Shown here: positions 35,618 to 45,191 of the stretch, in pieces | How the letters are laid out: every line of letters begins with the position of its first letter | How positions within the stretch are numbered: position 1 is the first letter of the stretch | Source: Flavobacteriales bacterium | GTDB lineage: Bacteria > Bacteroidota > Bacteroidia > Flavobacteriales_F > PHOS-HE28 | DNA: 64,000 nt | Assembly: GCA_016721825.1 (NCBI GenBank) | Contig: JADKHI010000001.1 | Span: forward strand, 1,488,001 to 1,552,000 | Direction: 5' to 3' | Position numbers and translations under genes: made by a program | Notes under the pieces: model-generated | What the model was told of the DNA's origin: nothing | What the model saw: only the letters and a program-made list of their open reading frames with translations | Database searches by the model: none

Positions 35618-36856
35618 TCACTCCTCCACCTGCGTCCGCAACAGATCATCCAACGTTTCGCGGCGGCGTATGATGCGTGCCTTGCCCTTCTCCACAAGCA
35701 CCTCGGGTGGGCGAAAGCGGCTGTTGTAGTTGCTCGCCATGCTCCAGCCGTAAGCACCGGCGTTCTGGAAAGCCAAGAGATCACCCTCGCGCACCTCGTT
35801 CAGCTTGCGGTCCCAACCGAACGTGTCGGTCTCGCAGATATACCCGGCCACAGTGTAGATGCGCGGCTTCCCGGAGGGGTTGCTCACGTTCACGATGTGG
35901 TGGTAGCTCCCGTACAGCATTGGACGGATGAGGTGGTTGAGGCCGCTATCCACTCCCGCGAACACCGTAGCGGTGGTGTGCTTGACCTGATCGACACGCG
36001 CCAGCAGCACTCCCGATGCGCTCACCAGGAACTTGCCCGGTTCGAACCACACTTCGACCGGCCGCGCACGACCACTGTTGAAAGCGGCGATGCGTTCACC
36101 AAGACGCTGTCCCAGCTCCTCGATGTCGGTCTCGATGTCGTCCGGCTTGTAGGGTACCTTGAAGCCGCTGCCGAGGTCGAGGAAGGTGAGGTCGGGGAAC
36201 GAAGGTGCCAGCTCCAGGATCAGCTCCGCGCCTTGCAGAAACACCTCCGCATCGAGAATGTCGCTGCCGGTGTGCATGTGCAGCCCGTTCACCTTCAGGC
36301 CCGTGCTCTGCATGATGCGCTGAACGTGCCGTAGCTGATGGATGCTGATGCCGAACTTGCTGTCGATGTGGCCTGTGCTGATGCGCTCGTTGCCGCCCGC
36401 CATGATGTGCGGATTGAAGCGGATGCACACGGGCACCCTGCCCCCGAAGTCGTGCCCGAAATGCTCCAGCACGCTGAGCGAATCGATGTTGATGTGCACA
36501 CCCAGTTCCACCGCTCGTTGGTACTCGGTGTAGGCGACCATGTTCGGCGTGAACAGGACCTCCTGCGGGGTGAAGCCTGCGTATAACGCGAGCTCGACCT
36601 CTTCGATGCTCACCGCATCCAGTCCACAACCTTGCGCGCGCAAGTGGCGAAGCACGTTCACGTTCGTGAGCGCTTTGCAGGCATACAGCACCTTGAGATC
36701 AACACCCTTGAACGCATTCTTCAACCGCTGCACTTGAGCGGTCATCACCGCAGAGTCGTACACATACACCGGCGTGCCAGCGAGCGCTGCCAGCTCTTCC
36801 ATTGCGACACCACCGAGGTGGTAGCGTCCTTCCTTCAGTTCCAAGGCCTGTTCCAT
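35618..36856 (-). CDS. lysA: Diaminopimelate decarboxylase
   Basis: 412 aa from the ATG at 36856 (MEQALELKEGRYHLGG), close to the usual length; upstream in-frame starts overlap the divergent gene. The alanine-racemase-like TIM barrel has the PLP Lys in VLYACKALTNVNVLRHL, the phosphate-binding GSGFKVPY and EPGKFLVSASGVLL region, and the C-terminal GAYGWSMASNYNSRFRPPEVLV that carries active-site residues. It removes CO2 from meso-2,6-diaminopimelate to make L-lysine, the last step of lysine synthesis. It is a stand-alone gene here, diverging from the AsmA-like gene with about 58 bp between starts. Confidence 0.95.
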   Translation of the reverse strand: MEQALELKEGRYHLGGVAMEELAALAGTPVYVYDSAVMTAQVQRLKNAFKGVDLKVLYACKALTNVNVLRHLRAQGCGLDAVSIEEVELALYAGFTPQEVLFTPNMVAYTEYQRAVELGVHINIDSLSVLEHFGHDFGGRVPVCIRFNPHIMAGGNERISTGHIDSKFGISIHQLRHVQRIMQSTGLKVNGLHMHTGSDILDAEVFLQGAELILELAPSFPDLTFLDLGSGFKVPYKPDDIETDIEELGQRLGERIAAFNSGRARPVEVWFEPGKFLVSASGVLLARVDQVKHTTATVFAGVDSGLNHLIRPMLYGSYHHIVNVSNPSGKPRIYTVAGYICETDTFGWDRKLNEVREGDLLAFQNAGAYGWSMASNYNSRFRPPEVLVEKGKARIIRRRETLDDLLRTQVEE

Positions 36857-36914
36857 GCCGCGAAAGTAGCCGTCGGTCACTGCCTGACCTGTGGCTGACG
36901 AACGACAGCCTGCG

Positions 36915-38693
36915 ATGCCGATCTTCATCGCCCCGATGAGCCCTTCGCCCGAACGTCCCCGCTCCCGTTGGCGCCTGCTACGCCGCGTGTTGCTCGGCGT
37001 GCTCGTGCTTGTAGTGCTCGCCCTCATCGCCCTATCCATCTGGTACCATTCTCATGGGCAACAGTGGCTGGACCGCACCGTGCGTGAGCGCATCGATGAG
37101 GTGGTGGACCGCGCCAGTGTGGAGGGCTACACCTTCACCCTCGGCGACCTGGAGACGGACGCACGGAACGGCGACCTCGTTGTGACCGGTGCGCGGCTCT
37201 CCTTCGACAGCACGTTGATGGACAGCCTGAAGCTCGGGCGGCTGGACTACCTCTTCGCCGCGCAGGCCGACCGGATAGCGTTGCGTGGCCTGAGCTTCTG
37301 GCGCCTGTTGCTCTACCGTGAGTTCAAGGCCGAAGCCATCGAGCTGGTGGCGCCCGACCTGCGCTACATCATGGGCGGTGCACGCCTCAACATGGCCGCA
37401 CCGTTCCAGCGCATCGATGGTGGTGGGGGCGTGCGCATTGGCCTGCTCGAAGTGGACACGGTGCTGATCCGGCGTGCTGCCTGTGCGGTGGAGGACCTTG
37501 GCGACCGTCTGCCACGGCTGGACATTGCCGGGCTCGAGGTCGCCGCCACGCAGTTACGCCTTGCGGTGGGCAAGCATCAACAACACGTGTGGGTCAGCAC
37601 CGAAGAGGCCACCTTCAACCTCGATAGCTTGGGCACCACGTTGCCCGACGGTGCGCACCTGCATTGCGGCCGCATCACGCTGGACCGTCGCTCGCGTACC
37701 GGAAACATCCGGGACCTGCGCCTGGATCCTTCAGCGCACGACCTCGACAGCAACGCCACCGACCGTGTGCAACGCACGGTGCTCGCGTTGCACGTGAACA
37801 ACATCGCGTTCAACGGAATGGACGTGGACCGCCTGATCACCCACCAGGTGTTGAGCATGCGCAAGTTGCTGGTGGACGGTGCGCAGCTGGATGCGTCGCT
37901 CGATAAGACCTTGCCTGATACCCCACCACAGGCCCGCGCCCTGCCACCGGCGGCTCTTCTGGCCCTGCGGTTCGCGGTGGAAGTGGACACCCTCGCCATC
38001 CGCGAGGCGAACGTGCGGTACCGCGAACGCGATGCCACCACCGGGCGTTGGGGTCAACTGCCGTTCACGCACATGCAGGCGCGCTTCGCCCATGTGTCCA
38101 ACACCGTGGACACGCGCGCTGCACCCGTTCCACTTTCTGGCACCTTCAGCGGTGTGCTCTTCGACAGTGCTGCGTTCAGTGGCACCTATGATGCGGAGCT
38201 CGGAGGATCACAAGGGTTCACCTTCACCGCCCAAGTTCGTGAGCTGCCCTGCTTGCAACTGGACCAGGCCACCCGGCCCTTGTTGCGCATGGTGGTAGAG
38301 GATGGCCAACTGCACCAGCTCGACCTTCGCATCGTAGGTGATGAACGGCGCGCGAAAGGCACCGTGGCCATGCGCATGAGCGATCTGCGCGTTCGCGTGG
38401 AGCCAGGGACACCTGCTGAGGAACGCCACAGCATGTTCGGAGCGCTCCTGGAAACGATGCTCGCGGAAGAGTATGGCGGTGGCCTCGACATGGACCGGCG
38501 CAAGAGCTACCAAGTGGAGCGCAACACTGAGCGAGGGGTGTTCACCTACATCTGGCATGTGCTGCGCGAAGGCATCGCACGCAACCTGCTGCCCGAGGCG
38601 ATGGGACGTGTGAAGGGCATGATCCGCATGGACAAGGCCAAGTTGCGCGCTGCACGCACCGAGCGACGGGCGCGCAAGCGAACGCCGAAGTAG
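36915..38693 (+). CDS. AsmA-like single-pass membrane protein
   Basis: 592 aa from the ATG at 36915 (MPIFIAPMSPSPERP); the ATG at 36936 is an equally reasonable start. One membrane helix (RRVLLGVLVLVVLALIALSIWY) is followed by a long beta-rich periplasmic region with the short strand patterns seen in AsmA/DUF748-type proteins (YTFTLGDLETDARNGDLVVTGA, IGLLEVDTVLIRRAA, LDIAGLEVAATQL). Such proteins are thought to form hydrophobic grooves that carry lipids between membranes. The last ~30 residues are strongly basic (RRARKRTPK). The assignment to AsmA is by pattern, not by a clear signature. Confidence 0.65.
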   Translation: MPIFIAPMSPSPERPRSRWRLLRRVLLGVLVLVVLALIALSIWYHSHGQQWLDRTVRERIDEVVDRASVEGYTFTLGDLETDARNGDLVVTGARLSFDSTLMDSLKLGRLDYLFAAQADRIALRGLSFWRLLLYREFKAEAIELVAPDLRYIMGGARLNMAAPFQRIDGGGGVRIGLLEVDTVLIRRAACAVEDLGDRLPRLDIAGLEVAATQLRLAVGKHQQHVWVSTEEATFNLDSLGTTLPDGAHLHCGRITLDRRSRTGNIRDLRLDPSAHDLDSNATDRVQRTVLALHVNNIAFNGMDVDRLITHQVLSMRKLLVDGAQLDASLDKTLPDTPPQARALPPAALLALRFAVEVDTLAIREANVRYRERDATTGRWGQLPFTHMQARFAHVSNTVDTRAAPVPLSGTFSGVLFDSAAFSGTYDAELGGSQGFTFTAQVRELPCLQLDQATRPLLRMVVEDGQLHQLDLRIVGDERRAKGTVAMRMSDLRVRVEPGTPAEERHSMFGALLETMLAEEYGGGLDMDRRKSYQVERNTERGVFTYIWHVLREGIARNLLPEAMGRVKGMIRMDKAKLRAARTERRARKRTPK

Positions 38694-38700
38694 GCAGAGC

Positions 38701-39573
38701 TCAGTACGAGCTCGGCATCAACGCATCCACGCAGATGATGATGTCCGCCTTGCCATGGTGCTCCTTCGCGAGCGTGCTCATGTCCTCCTGCGTGATGGTG
38801 GCGATCGTGACCTGCTTCAGCTCAGGACGTGCACGCTTCAAGTACCAGCCGATGGCCTCGTGAAAGTCCGAATGGTAGCTGCCGTTGAAGTGCAGGAAGC
38901 GAGCTCCTGGCTTCGTGTTCGCGGCGATGAAGTGGGCCATGGTAGCATCCTTCAAGGCCTGCGCCTTCACCGTGTTGGGTCCACCGTGTTCACCCATCAT
39001 GGTCAGCATCTTCACATAACCGGGCAGTCCGGGGTCGAAGGCGATCGGCAACGGCGCGATCCAGCTGCGCTCGTTCAGCGGCACGGTGTCAAGTGCTTCG
39101 AATCCGCCCTTGCTCACCGCGCGGGCATAGCGGCGCGGCACGTTGGTGGCCACGAAGGGCAGCTGTTTCTCCTTCGCAAAGGCCAGCAGGGGCGCGTAGT
39201 CGGTCTTGTGGTTCGGCCACAGGCTTGCCAGCGTATCCAAGCCTTCGGCATCAACCTCGCCACGCAGGTACTGGTCCACGGCGGCTTGGTCATCGGCTTC
39301 GACCATTTCGGCACCGATCACCAAGGGCCCTTGCGCCAGCAGCTCGCGCATCACCACCAGCTCCATCCAGTGCGCGATCGGATTGTTGTGCAGCTCACCG
39401 AACAGGATCACATCGCCTTCGCCTACCAAGCGCACCATTTGCTTCTCCGAGAGCTTCTTTCCCTTCCCGTCGAAGAGCGCATAGGCCGGTCGCACCTGCG
39501 CTTGTACGAAGGAGGTGAACGACGCGCACAGGAGCAGCAGCGCTTTACGTCCGAAGGGTGGAATACCGTGCAT
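38701..39573 (-). CDS. ChaN-family haem-binding-like protein
   Basis: 290 aa from the ATG at 39573, giving a signal peptide MHGIPPFGRKALLLLCASFTSFVQAQ; a GTG at 39609 is less likely. The ChaN/DUF399 fold is indicated by VILFGELHNNPIAHWME, VIGAEMVEADDQAAVDQYL, FVATNVPRRYARAVSKGG and FLHFNGSYHSDFHEAIGWYL. The His in the GELHNN and NGSYHSD motifs sit where haem-linked or metal-linked residues lie in ChaN. It should act in the periplasm or on the outer membrane in haem handling; no TonB receptor is adjacent. It precedes the NT5C-like gene on the minus strand and converges with the AsmA-like gene, 7 bp apart. Confidence 0.85.
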   Translation of the reverse strand: MHGIPPFGRKALLLLCASFTSFVQAQVRPAYALFDGKGKKLSEKQMVRLVGEGDVILFGELHNNPIAHWMELVVMRELLAQGPLVIGAEMVEADDQAAVDQYLRGEVDAEGLDTLASLWPNHKTDYAPLLAFAKEKQLPFVATNVPRRYARAVSKGGFEALDTVPLNERSWIAPLPIAFDPGLPGYVKMLTMMGEHGGPNTVKAQALKDATMAHFIAANTKPGARFLHFNGSYHSDFHEAIGWYLKRARPELKQVTIATITQEDMSTLAKEHHGKADIIICVDALMPSSY

Positions 39574-39612
39574 CAGGTAGAGGAGGATGAAGGCCGGGGT
39601 ACGGTTCACGAA

Positions 39613-40059
39613 CTAGGCGGGCAATAGACGCTTCAGCACAGCGGCCCAATCGGGGTATTGCGAGGTGCCGAAGTGGATCCACTCCCCCTCGAAGGGCAAG
39701 GCCCCGTTGTTGGGATGCGCATCGATCAGGAAGTCGCCCTTGTTGAGGTGCTTGGTGGGCGAAATGATCAGGCGTTTGTAGCCAACGTCGCCGAGGTGCT
39801 GCTGTACCCAATCCAGCTTGTGCTGCCAGGCACCGGGGTTCTTCCAAGGCGCGGTGCTCAAGATGTAGGTGTGGTACGCACTGCTCAACTGGCGGAACGC
39901 ATCGAGCGCTCCGGGCATCGGCTTCAGACCTTCGAAGACCCCGGGGATCTCGTCGGGATTCGCGGCATACTCGGCCCGGACCGCCGGAGGCACGTGTTCA
40001 ATGGCATGGGCCAGGTCGGCGAGCACGTCGTCCATGGCGATGTAGAGGATCTTCTTCAT
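39613..40059 (-). CDS. NT5C-like 5'(3')-deoxyribonucleotidase fold, likely inactive
   Basis: 148 aa from the ATG at 40059. The HAD-type NT5C fold is clear from the spacing and from YILSTAPWKNPGAWQHKLDWV and KHLNKGDFLIDAHPNNG. In the family the first motif reads DMD(N/G)VL and begins with the nucleophilic Asp, but here it reads IAMDDVLAD, with Ala8 (codon GCC) in place of the nucleophile. The second Asp of the LIDDR motif is also changed (Ala114, in LIDAHP). The enzymes remove phosphate from deoxynucleotides, so loss of both residues suggests a regulatory or binding role or decay. The length and the rest of the fold are intact. Confidence 0.85.
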   Translation of the reverse strand: MKKILYIAMDDVLADLAHAIEHVPPAVRAEYAANPDEIPGVFEGLKPMPGALDAFRQLSSAYHTYILSTAPWKNPGAWQHKLDWVQQHLGDVGYKRLIISPTKHLNKGDFLIDAHPNNGALPFEGEWIHFGTSQYPDWAAVLKRLLPA

Positions 40060-40102
40060 GGGTGGGGGAATGCGGTCGGGGTGAAGTTCGGTGTTGTCCG
40101 CT

Positions 40103-41200
40103 TCAGAATGAAACGTCGTAGGCGATGGAGCGCAACGTGAAGCGGCCGTAAGTGAACGGACCGGAGGGCAATTGCCAGATCGTTTCACCGTAGCCCGGCA
40201 CTAAGCGGCCATCGATGGTGCGGTGGTCGCGCATGGGCGTACTGAAACGACGCTTCTGCGGAGCCGCTGGCGGTGCGACCACATAGCGGTCATCACTGAA
40301 GAAGTCCACCAACCGGTGCTGCGCGTCGAACAGCAGCGTAGCATGGATGGTGATGCCTCCGTTCGAAAAGGTCGCCTGCGCGCTGCGCTCCTCCACGGCG
40401 GACCAGGTGATGCGCGGGTCCAACAAGGCCCCAGGAGCGAACAGGCACAGGTCGTTGAACCAGGTGACCGTTTCAGCCGTGTCCATTTCGGGACCCTTCA
40501 TGTTCATCACGGGCACAAGTCCCGCCAACTTGATCAACATGGTCGCGTGCCCATCTTCGTATGCATGCAAGCCTTTGGTGGGCAATCCCTTCATGGTGGC
40601 ATCCATCCAGAAGAACCGTGCGGGCACATCGAAGCGGTTCACCTGCACCGTAGTGAAAGGCATCCACGGCCCGCCTTCGCTTCGGATGCTGCCTTGAAAG
40701 GTGATGCGCATGTTCCGGGGTTCCAAGGTGCCAACCACACCCGCTGTGCGGAGGTAGTGCTGTACACAGGTCGGAAGCGCCACCAGGTCGGCTTCTGTGA
40801 TGCGGTGCGCAGGCAACGCGGCGGTCGCCTCCACCGTGCGGTCAACGGCCCTGGTATAGTGGCGCTTGAAGTTCCAAGAGGCCGCGCCGACGATCACCGC
40901 CAGCAGTACCAAGAGGTTGGCCACGGTACCGAAACGTGCATCATGCCAATGCAAGGCAATGAGGACCTGCGAGCAGAGAAGAGCGACCGCTGCTACCACC
41001 CACCACTTCTCGGAACGCATCAGCAACAGCACAGCGGCCAGTACGAACAGCGCACCGGCCATGCCCCACACTACACCCAAGGGCCGACCGATGGTCTTGG
41101 TGAGCGCGCTCACTTCAGCCCAACCGAAGGCTTTCGCCACGCCAAGCCCATGGATGAGGCCGTGCAGAACGAGAAGGGCGACGAGCGCGGTACGGAGCAT
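40103..41200 (-). CDS. DUF6544-like membrane protein
   Basis: 365 aa. Four hydrophobic helices occur in the first ~115 residues (LRTALVALLVLHGLIHGLGV, GVVWGMAGALFVLAAVLLLM, WWVVAAVALLCSQVLIALHW, TVANLLVLLAVIVGAASW). The C-terminal ~230-residue domain contains QVNRFDVPARFFWMDATM, GHATMLIKLAGLVPVMNMKG and ETVTWFNDLCLFAPGALLD, a pattern I associate with the DUF6544 (also DUF6920) family of unknown function. It is a single-gene transcript, and its start lies 331 bp from the Delta-60 gene on the other strand. No enzymatic motif was recognised. Confidence 0.7.
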   Translation of the reverse strand: MLRTALVALLVLHGLIHGLGVAKAFGWAEVSALTKTIGRPLGVVWGMAGALFVLAAVLLLMRSEKWWVVAAVALLCSQVLIALHWHDARFGTVANLLVLLAVIVGAASWNFKRHYTRAVDRTVEATAALPAHRITEADLVALPTCVQHYLRTAGVVGTLEPRNMRITFQGSIRSEGGPWMPFTTVQVNRFDVPARFFWMDATMKGLPTKGLHAYEDGHATMLIKLAGLVPVMNMKGPEMDTAETVTWFNDLCLFAPGALLDPRITWSAVEERSAQATFSNGGITIHATLLFDAQHRLVDFFSDDRYVVAPPAAPQKRRFSTPMRDHRTIDGRLVPGYGETIWQLPSGPFTYGRFTLRSIAYDVSF

Positions 41201-41335
41201 GTTCGTGGATCATCACGAAGGTCGACCATAGGAAAGGTGCGCCGAGGTGAGCTTCGTCAACATCTACCACTTTCATGTGAGCGCAGCGCCCACGCCGACA
41301 GGACAAGCCGCCTTGTGGCTTCAAAACCCTGACCC

Positions 41336-41428
41336 ATGAAACAGTTGTACGCGCTCGTTCTCTTCCTCTCCGCATCGGCTGCCAGCTTTTTCCACCAGCA
41401 CGGACCGCCACATCAGCACATGGTCTAA
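41336..41428 (+). CDS. Signal-peptide-only micro-ORF
   Basis: 30 codons plus a stop. The start reads MKQLYALVLFLSASAASFF, a good signal peptide, but the frame ends after a short His-rich tail (HQHGPPHQHMV). It may be a remnant of a secreted protein gene, a small peptide or a chance frame. It is the only thing in the 331-bp gap before the Delta-60 gene. Confidence 0.3.
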   Translation: MKQLYALVLFLSASAASFFHQHGPPHQHMV

Positions 41429-41531
41429 CGATCCTCATTGTCCAGCGCGCCGACGCTTGACAGCTTTGAGGAACCAAGCTTCCGAGCGGCAACAGTGCTT
41501 CTATCGCTGCAGCACGAGCATGGTAACCGCC

Positions 41532-44402
41532 ATGCGCACGAACCTCCCCTACACGACGATAGCACTTATCGTCGCCATGATGTCCTACCAAGTTCATCTG
41601 AAGGCGCAACCGGGCACGAACGACCCCACGTTCAACCCGACCGACCTTGGCTTCGGCAATGGCGATGGGTTCCGCGGGTTCGAGGTGACGACCCAAGTGG
41701 TACAACCGGATGGCAAGATCATTGTTGGCGGTGATGTCTCCTCGTTCAATGGACAAGGTCCGGGCTACTTGTTCCGGTTGAACACGAACGGCAGCTTGGA
41801 CACGTCGTTCGATGTGGGAACCGGTCCCTCGGGATGGGTCAGCAGCATCGCACTTCGCACGAACGGCCAGATCATCGTAGCGGGGGCGTTCAACGCATAC
41901 GATGGCTTTGGCGTCCCGGGCCTCGTTCAATTGAACACCGATGGCAGTAGGGATATGACCTTCTCGCCCTCGATCCCCTCGGACCATATGACCTTGACGG
42001 TGCTTGTTCAGCCTGATGGCAAAGTGATCACGTCAGGGTCCCGGATCGGCACCGACGGACTCGCTCATATCTGGATGGAACGGTTCAATACGGACGGGAG
42101 CACGGATGCGACCTTCGTCATGCCAATAGGTGAACCGTTGGAGGAGGTGATCATGGACATGTACCTCGCAGCCGATGGATCCCTTTTGATCGGCGGCCGG
42201 TTCACTTCGCTCAATGGCATCTTGCGCAACAACATCGCTCGACTGCATGCGGACGGGTCGCTTGATCTCTCCTTTGACCCGGGCATGGGATCCAATGACG
42301 TCGTTGACGCCCTTGCTGTGCAGCCTGACGGAGAGGTTCTGGTCGGCGGTCATTTCACAGAGTTCGATGGCACTCCGATGAACCGCTTGGTACGTCTCTT
42401 CCCCGATGGAACCGTCGACCCTTCCTTCACGATCGGCACCGGTGTGACAACCTCATCCCTAACAGTCGATGTAAGCAGCGTGAACCATCTCGGTCTTCGT
42501 CCCGATGGTCGGATCCTGGTCGGGGGTGAGTTCACGGAATATGATGGCATGCCCAGCGGTGGATTGGTCCAGCTTCTTGCCAACGGATCGATGGACCCCG
42601 CTTTCGAAGTGGGCCTCGGATTCCAGGAGCAGTCCTATGTCTACACCTTCCACATCCTGCCCAATGAGCAGGTGCTCGTGGGTGGTTACTTCAGGCGCTA
42701 TCGCTCACAAGGTGTGAGCGCCGACCTTGTCCGCCTGAACGCCGACGCAAGCCTCGACGAAACGTTCAATGCAGGTACTGGTGCGAACGGTTCCGTTCGC
42801 GCCTCCCTTGTGCAACCGGATGGAAAGATCCTGATCGCAGGCGACTTCACCCGTTACAACAATGTGCCGCGCAACCACATCGCCCGGCTCAACAATGATG
42901 GTAGTGTGGACCTGAGCTTCGACCCGGGCAGTGGCCTCCAGCCTTCCGTGTTGGAAAGTCCGATGTACCTCGCGTTACGTACCGATGGCAAAGTGTTGGT
43001 CAGCGGCGGATTTGATGCCATTGATGGGGTACCTGTAGCGCAGGTCGTGAGATTGAACCCCGATGGTTCCCACGACCCCGCTTTTACCGGAGTGCTCGGT
43101 GGAGGGTCCTTACTGATCCAACCGGATGAGAAGATCCTCGTGGGGCCTCACCGCTTGAACAGCGACGGAAGCCTGGATGGATCATTTGACGCAAGCTGGA
43201 TCATCGCGGACGTGCATGCCATGGTCCTGCAACCCGACGGTCGCATCATCGTGGGCGGCGGAACATACAGCAACGCCCCCGGCCTGTTCGCGAGAATCAA
43301 TGTCGATGGGAGCATGGACCCAACGTTCGCTTCCGGAACGAGTTTTCCCAACGGCATCGTGACCGCACTTGCCCTGCGGCCAGATGGCAAGGTGTGGGTA
43401 GGGGGTGCGTTCACGTCCTATGGAGGGGTAACGCGCAATAACATCGCACGGATGAACGCGAACGGCACCTTGGACATGTCGTTCGATCCGGGTACTGGCT
43501 TCGACCTGGAATTGGCAGCCATGGTCGCGCAGCCTGATGGGCGGATCATCACAGCAGGTCTGTTTGAAACCTACAACGGCGTCACCCGCAAAGGCATCGC
43601 ACGGATCGACGCGAACGGCTCGTTGGACACCTCCTTCGATCCGGGCACAGGGTTCCTGAACTACGATGCGAGCGAGACAGGCCAAGTGCATGCCTTGAGT
43701 CTTCACCCCGACGGCACATTGATCACCGGAGGTTCATTCACGTCCTACAATGGCACTGGCCGCAACCGCATCATCCGATTGCAGGGCGATCCGGTGACGT
43801 CCTGCGACAACTGGAGCCTTGAACTGACCACGGACAACACAGGTAGCGAGACCACCTGGGAGATCCGCAACGCCGTTACCACCACTGTGGTGGACGCTGG
43901 TGGTCCTTACGCGAACAACACGACCGTGAACGAAGTGGTGTGCCTGATCCCCGGCGCCTGCTACGAGCTGATCGTAACTGATGCGAACGGCATGAGCAAT
44001 GGTACGATCGGTGGTTTCGTAATGCGCGACCCCAACGGCAAACGCGTGCTGGACAACTCCGGCGACGGTGTGTTCACGGGCACCAGCCAAGCGGTGGCCC
44101 CCTTCTGCAGCCCGGTGGGCAATGATGCCATCCTGGCCAGCCAGTGCGACAAGGTGGACTGGACCCCGAACCAGTTCCTGATCGCTACACCCAACAGCGC
44201 TGTTAGCGCTCAATACGGTGTAGGCAACCAGACCGACGACGGGTACGGGTTCCGCCTCTTCAACCCTGACGGTGGTTACGACCGCACGGTGTACCAGAGC
44301 CATGCGAACACCAGCGTAGGTGCTCCTGCCGGCCCGAACGCCGCTGCTCACCTGAACTACAGCGCCTTGGTAACGAACCCTGGCCGCAGAACGTTCTACT
44401 GA
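41532..44402 (+). CDS. Delta-60 repeat surface protein (5' part of a broken gene)
   Basis: 956 aa in this frame, from the ATG at 41532 giving a signal peptide (MRTNLPYTTIALIVAMMSYQVHLKAQ). At least 12 Delta-60 units occupy about residues 30-750, with the pattern LNTNGSLDTSFDVGTG, QPDGKIIVGG and a short F..Y.G loop; such units stack as a beta-propeller or solenoid. From about 755 a conserved C-terminal block follows (SCDNWSLELTTDNTGSETTWEI). The frame ends early at a TGA (44400-44402). Sequence clearly belonging to the same protein, including a T9SS type A domain, resumes downstream in other frames (see the next entry). A surface adhesin or structural role is likely. Confidence 0.85.
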   Translation: MRTNLPYTTIALIVAMMSYQVHLKAQPGTNDPTFNPTDLGFGNGDGFRGFEVTTQVVQPDGKIIVGGDVSSFNGQGPGYLFRLNTNGSLDTSFDVGTGPSGWVSSIALRTNGQIIVAGAFNAYDGFGVPGLVQLNTDGSRDMTFSPSIPSDHMTLTVLVQPDGKVITSGSRIGTDGLAHIWMERFNTDGSTDATFVMPIGEPLEEVIMDMYLAADGSLLIGGRFTSLNGILRNNIARLHADGSLDLSFDPGMGSNDVVDALAVQPDGEVLVGGHFTEFDGTPMNRLVRLFPDGTVDPSFTIGTGVTTSSLTVDVSSVNHLGLRPDGRILVGGEFTEYDGMPSGGLVQLLANGSMDPAFEVGLGFQEQSYVYTFHILPNEQVLVGGYFRRYRSQGVSADLVRLNADASLDETFNAGTGANGSVRASLVQPDGKILIAGDFTRYNNVPRNHIARLNNDGSVDLSFDPGSGLQPSVLESPMYLALRTDGKVLVSGGFDAIDGVPVAQVVRLNPDGSHDPAFTGVLGGGSLLIQPDEKILVGPHRLNSDGSLDGSFDASWIIADVHAMVLQPDGRIIVGGGTYSNAPGLFARINVDGSMDPTFASGTSFPNGIVTALALRPDGKVWVGGAFTSYGGVTRNNIARMNANGTLDMSFDPGTGFDLELAAMVAQPDGRIITAGLFETYNGVTRKGIARIDANGSLDTSFDPGTGFLNYDASETGQVHALSLHPDGTLITGGSFTSYNGTGRNRIIRLQGDPVTSCDNWSLELTTDNTGSETTWEIRNAVTTTVVDAGGPYANNTTVNEVVCLIPGACYELIVTDANGMSNGTIGGFVMRDPNGKRVLDNSGDGVFTGTSQAVAPFCSPVGNDAILASQCDKVDWTPNQFLIATPNSAVSAQYGVGNQTDDGYGFRLFNPDGGYDRTVYQSHANTSVGAPAGPNAAAHLNYSALVTNPGRRTFY

Positions 44403-45176
44403 ACGTGCGTGTGCGCAGCCTGTGAACGGTGTGTTCAGCGCCTGGGGTCCTGCCTGCCGCTTCAAGATCGACGCAGTTGCTGCGAACTGCCCAGCCGTAC
44501 AGCTCGTGAGCACCCCCGGCAGCCAGTTCAGCTGCGGCGCCACGAACAAGATCGTCGGCAACTCGGGTCCGGATGGTCGCATCGTCTCCACGCAAGCTTC
44601 CCGCGTGATCGGTGGTGTGTCCCAACAGGCCAACCGCTACCAGTTCGACATCACCACCACCGGTGGCTACAGCCGCACATCTGGCGACGACCCGCTTGGT
44701 GCTTGCCATGGTACACGAACCCCCTGCTGTGCGGCTTCAACACCTACAGCGTGCGCGTGCGTGCCAGCTTCATGGCGGTGCCACTGGTGCCCTTACGGTG
44801 CTACCTGCTCGGTGGGCATCACCAACAACCTGGCTGCTCCCTTCTGCACCAGCGCTCCTGCCTTCGCTGGTGGTGATGACCGTGTGTTCTTCGACGGCGA
44901 CGAGACCTCCAGCGTTGCTACCCTGAGCATGTGGCCGAACCCAAACCGTGGTGATCAGCTCTACCTGACCATCGACCAGTTGAACGCTGACGTGACCACG
45001 GCCACTGTGGACATCTTCGACCTCTATGGAAAGAAGGTGACCAGCCGTACGATCGCGATCAACGGTAGCACGCTGAACACGCGATCAACCTCGACGGAAC
45101 GATCGCCAGCGGCATGTACCTGGTGAACCTCACCGCCGGTGAGCAGACCTTCGTCCAGCGCCTGGTGATCCAGTAA
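44403..45176 (+). pseudogene. C-terminal part of the Delta-60 protein, six frameshifts
   Basis: Reading through this stretch in three frames restores NGVFSAWGPACRFKIDAVAA, a middle block, CPYGATCSVGITNN, and a T9SS type A domain (LSMWPNPNRGDQLYLTI to MYLVNLTAGEQTFVQRLVIQ, stop 45174-45176). Joining them needs six one-base additions, near 44381, 44422, 44711, 44772, 44785 and 45081. All six lesions are deletions and none is seen in the 2.8 kb before 44380. Either the gene is decaying or the assembly is wrong here; the region belongs to a type often repeated within a genome, which would hinder polishing. Confidence 0.8.
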
Positions 45177-45191
45177 GCTGAACCTCTCTTT

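Noticed and set aside
36011..36060. GGTTCGAAC sequence resembling a tRNA T-loop
   Set aside because: It lies within the lysA reading frame with no acceptor or anticodon stems.
41457..41531. Upstream TTG start for the Delta-60 gene
   Set aside because: The ATG at 41532 gives a standard signal peptide; the extension has none.
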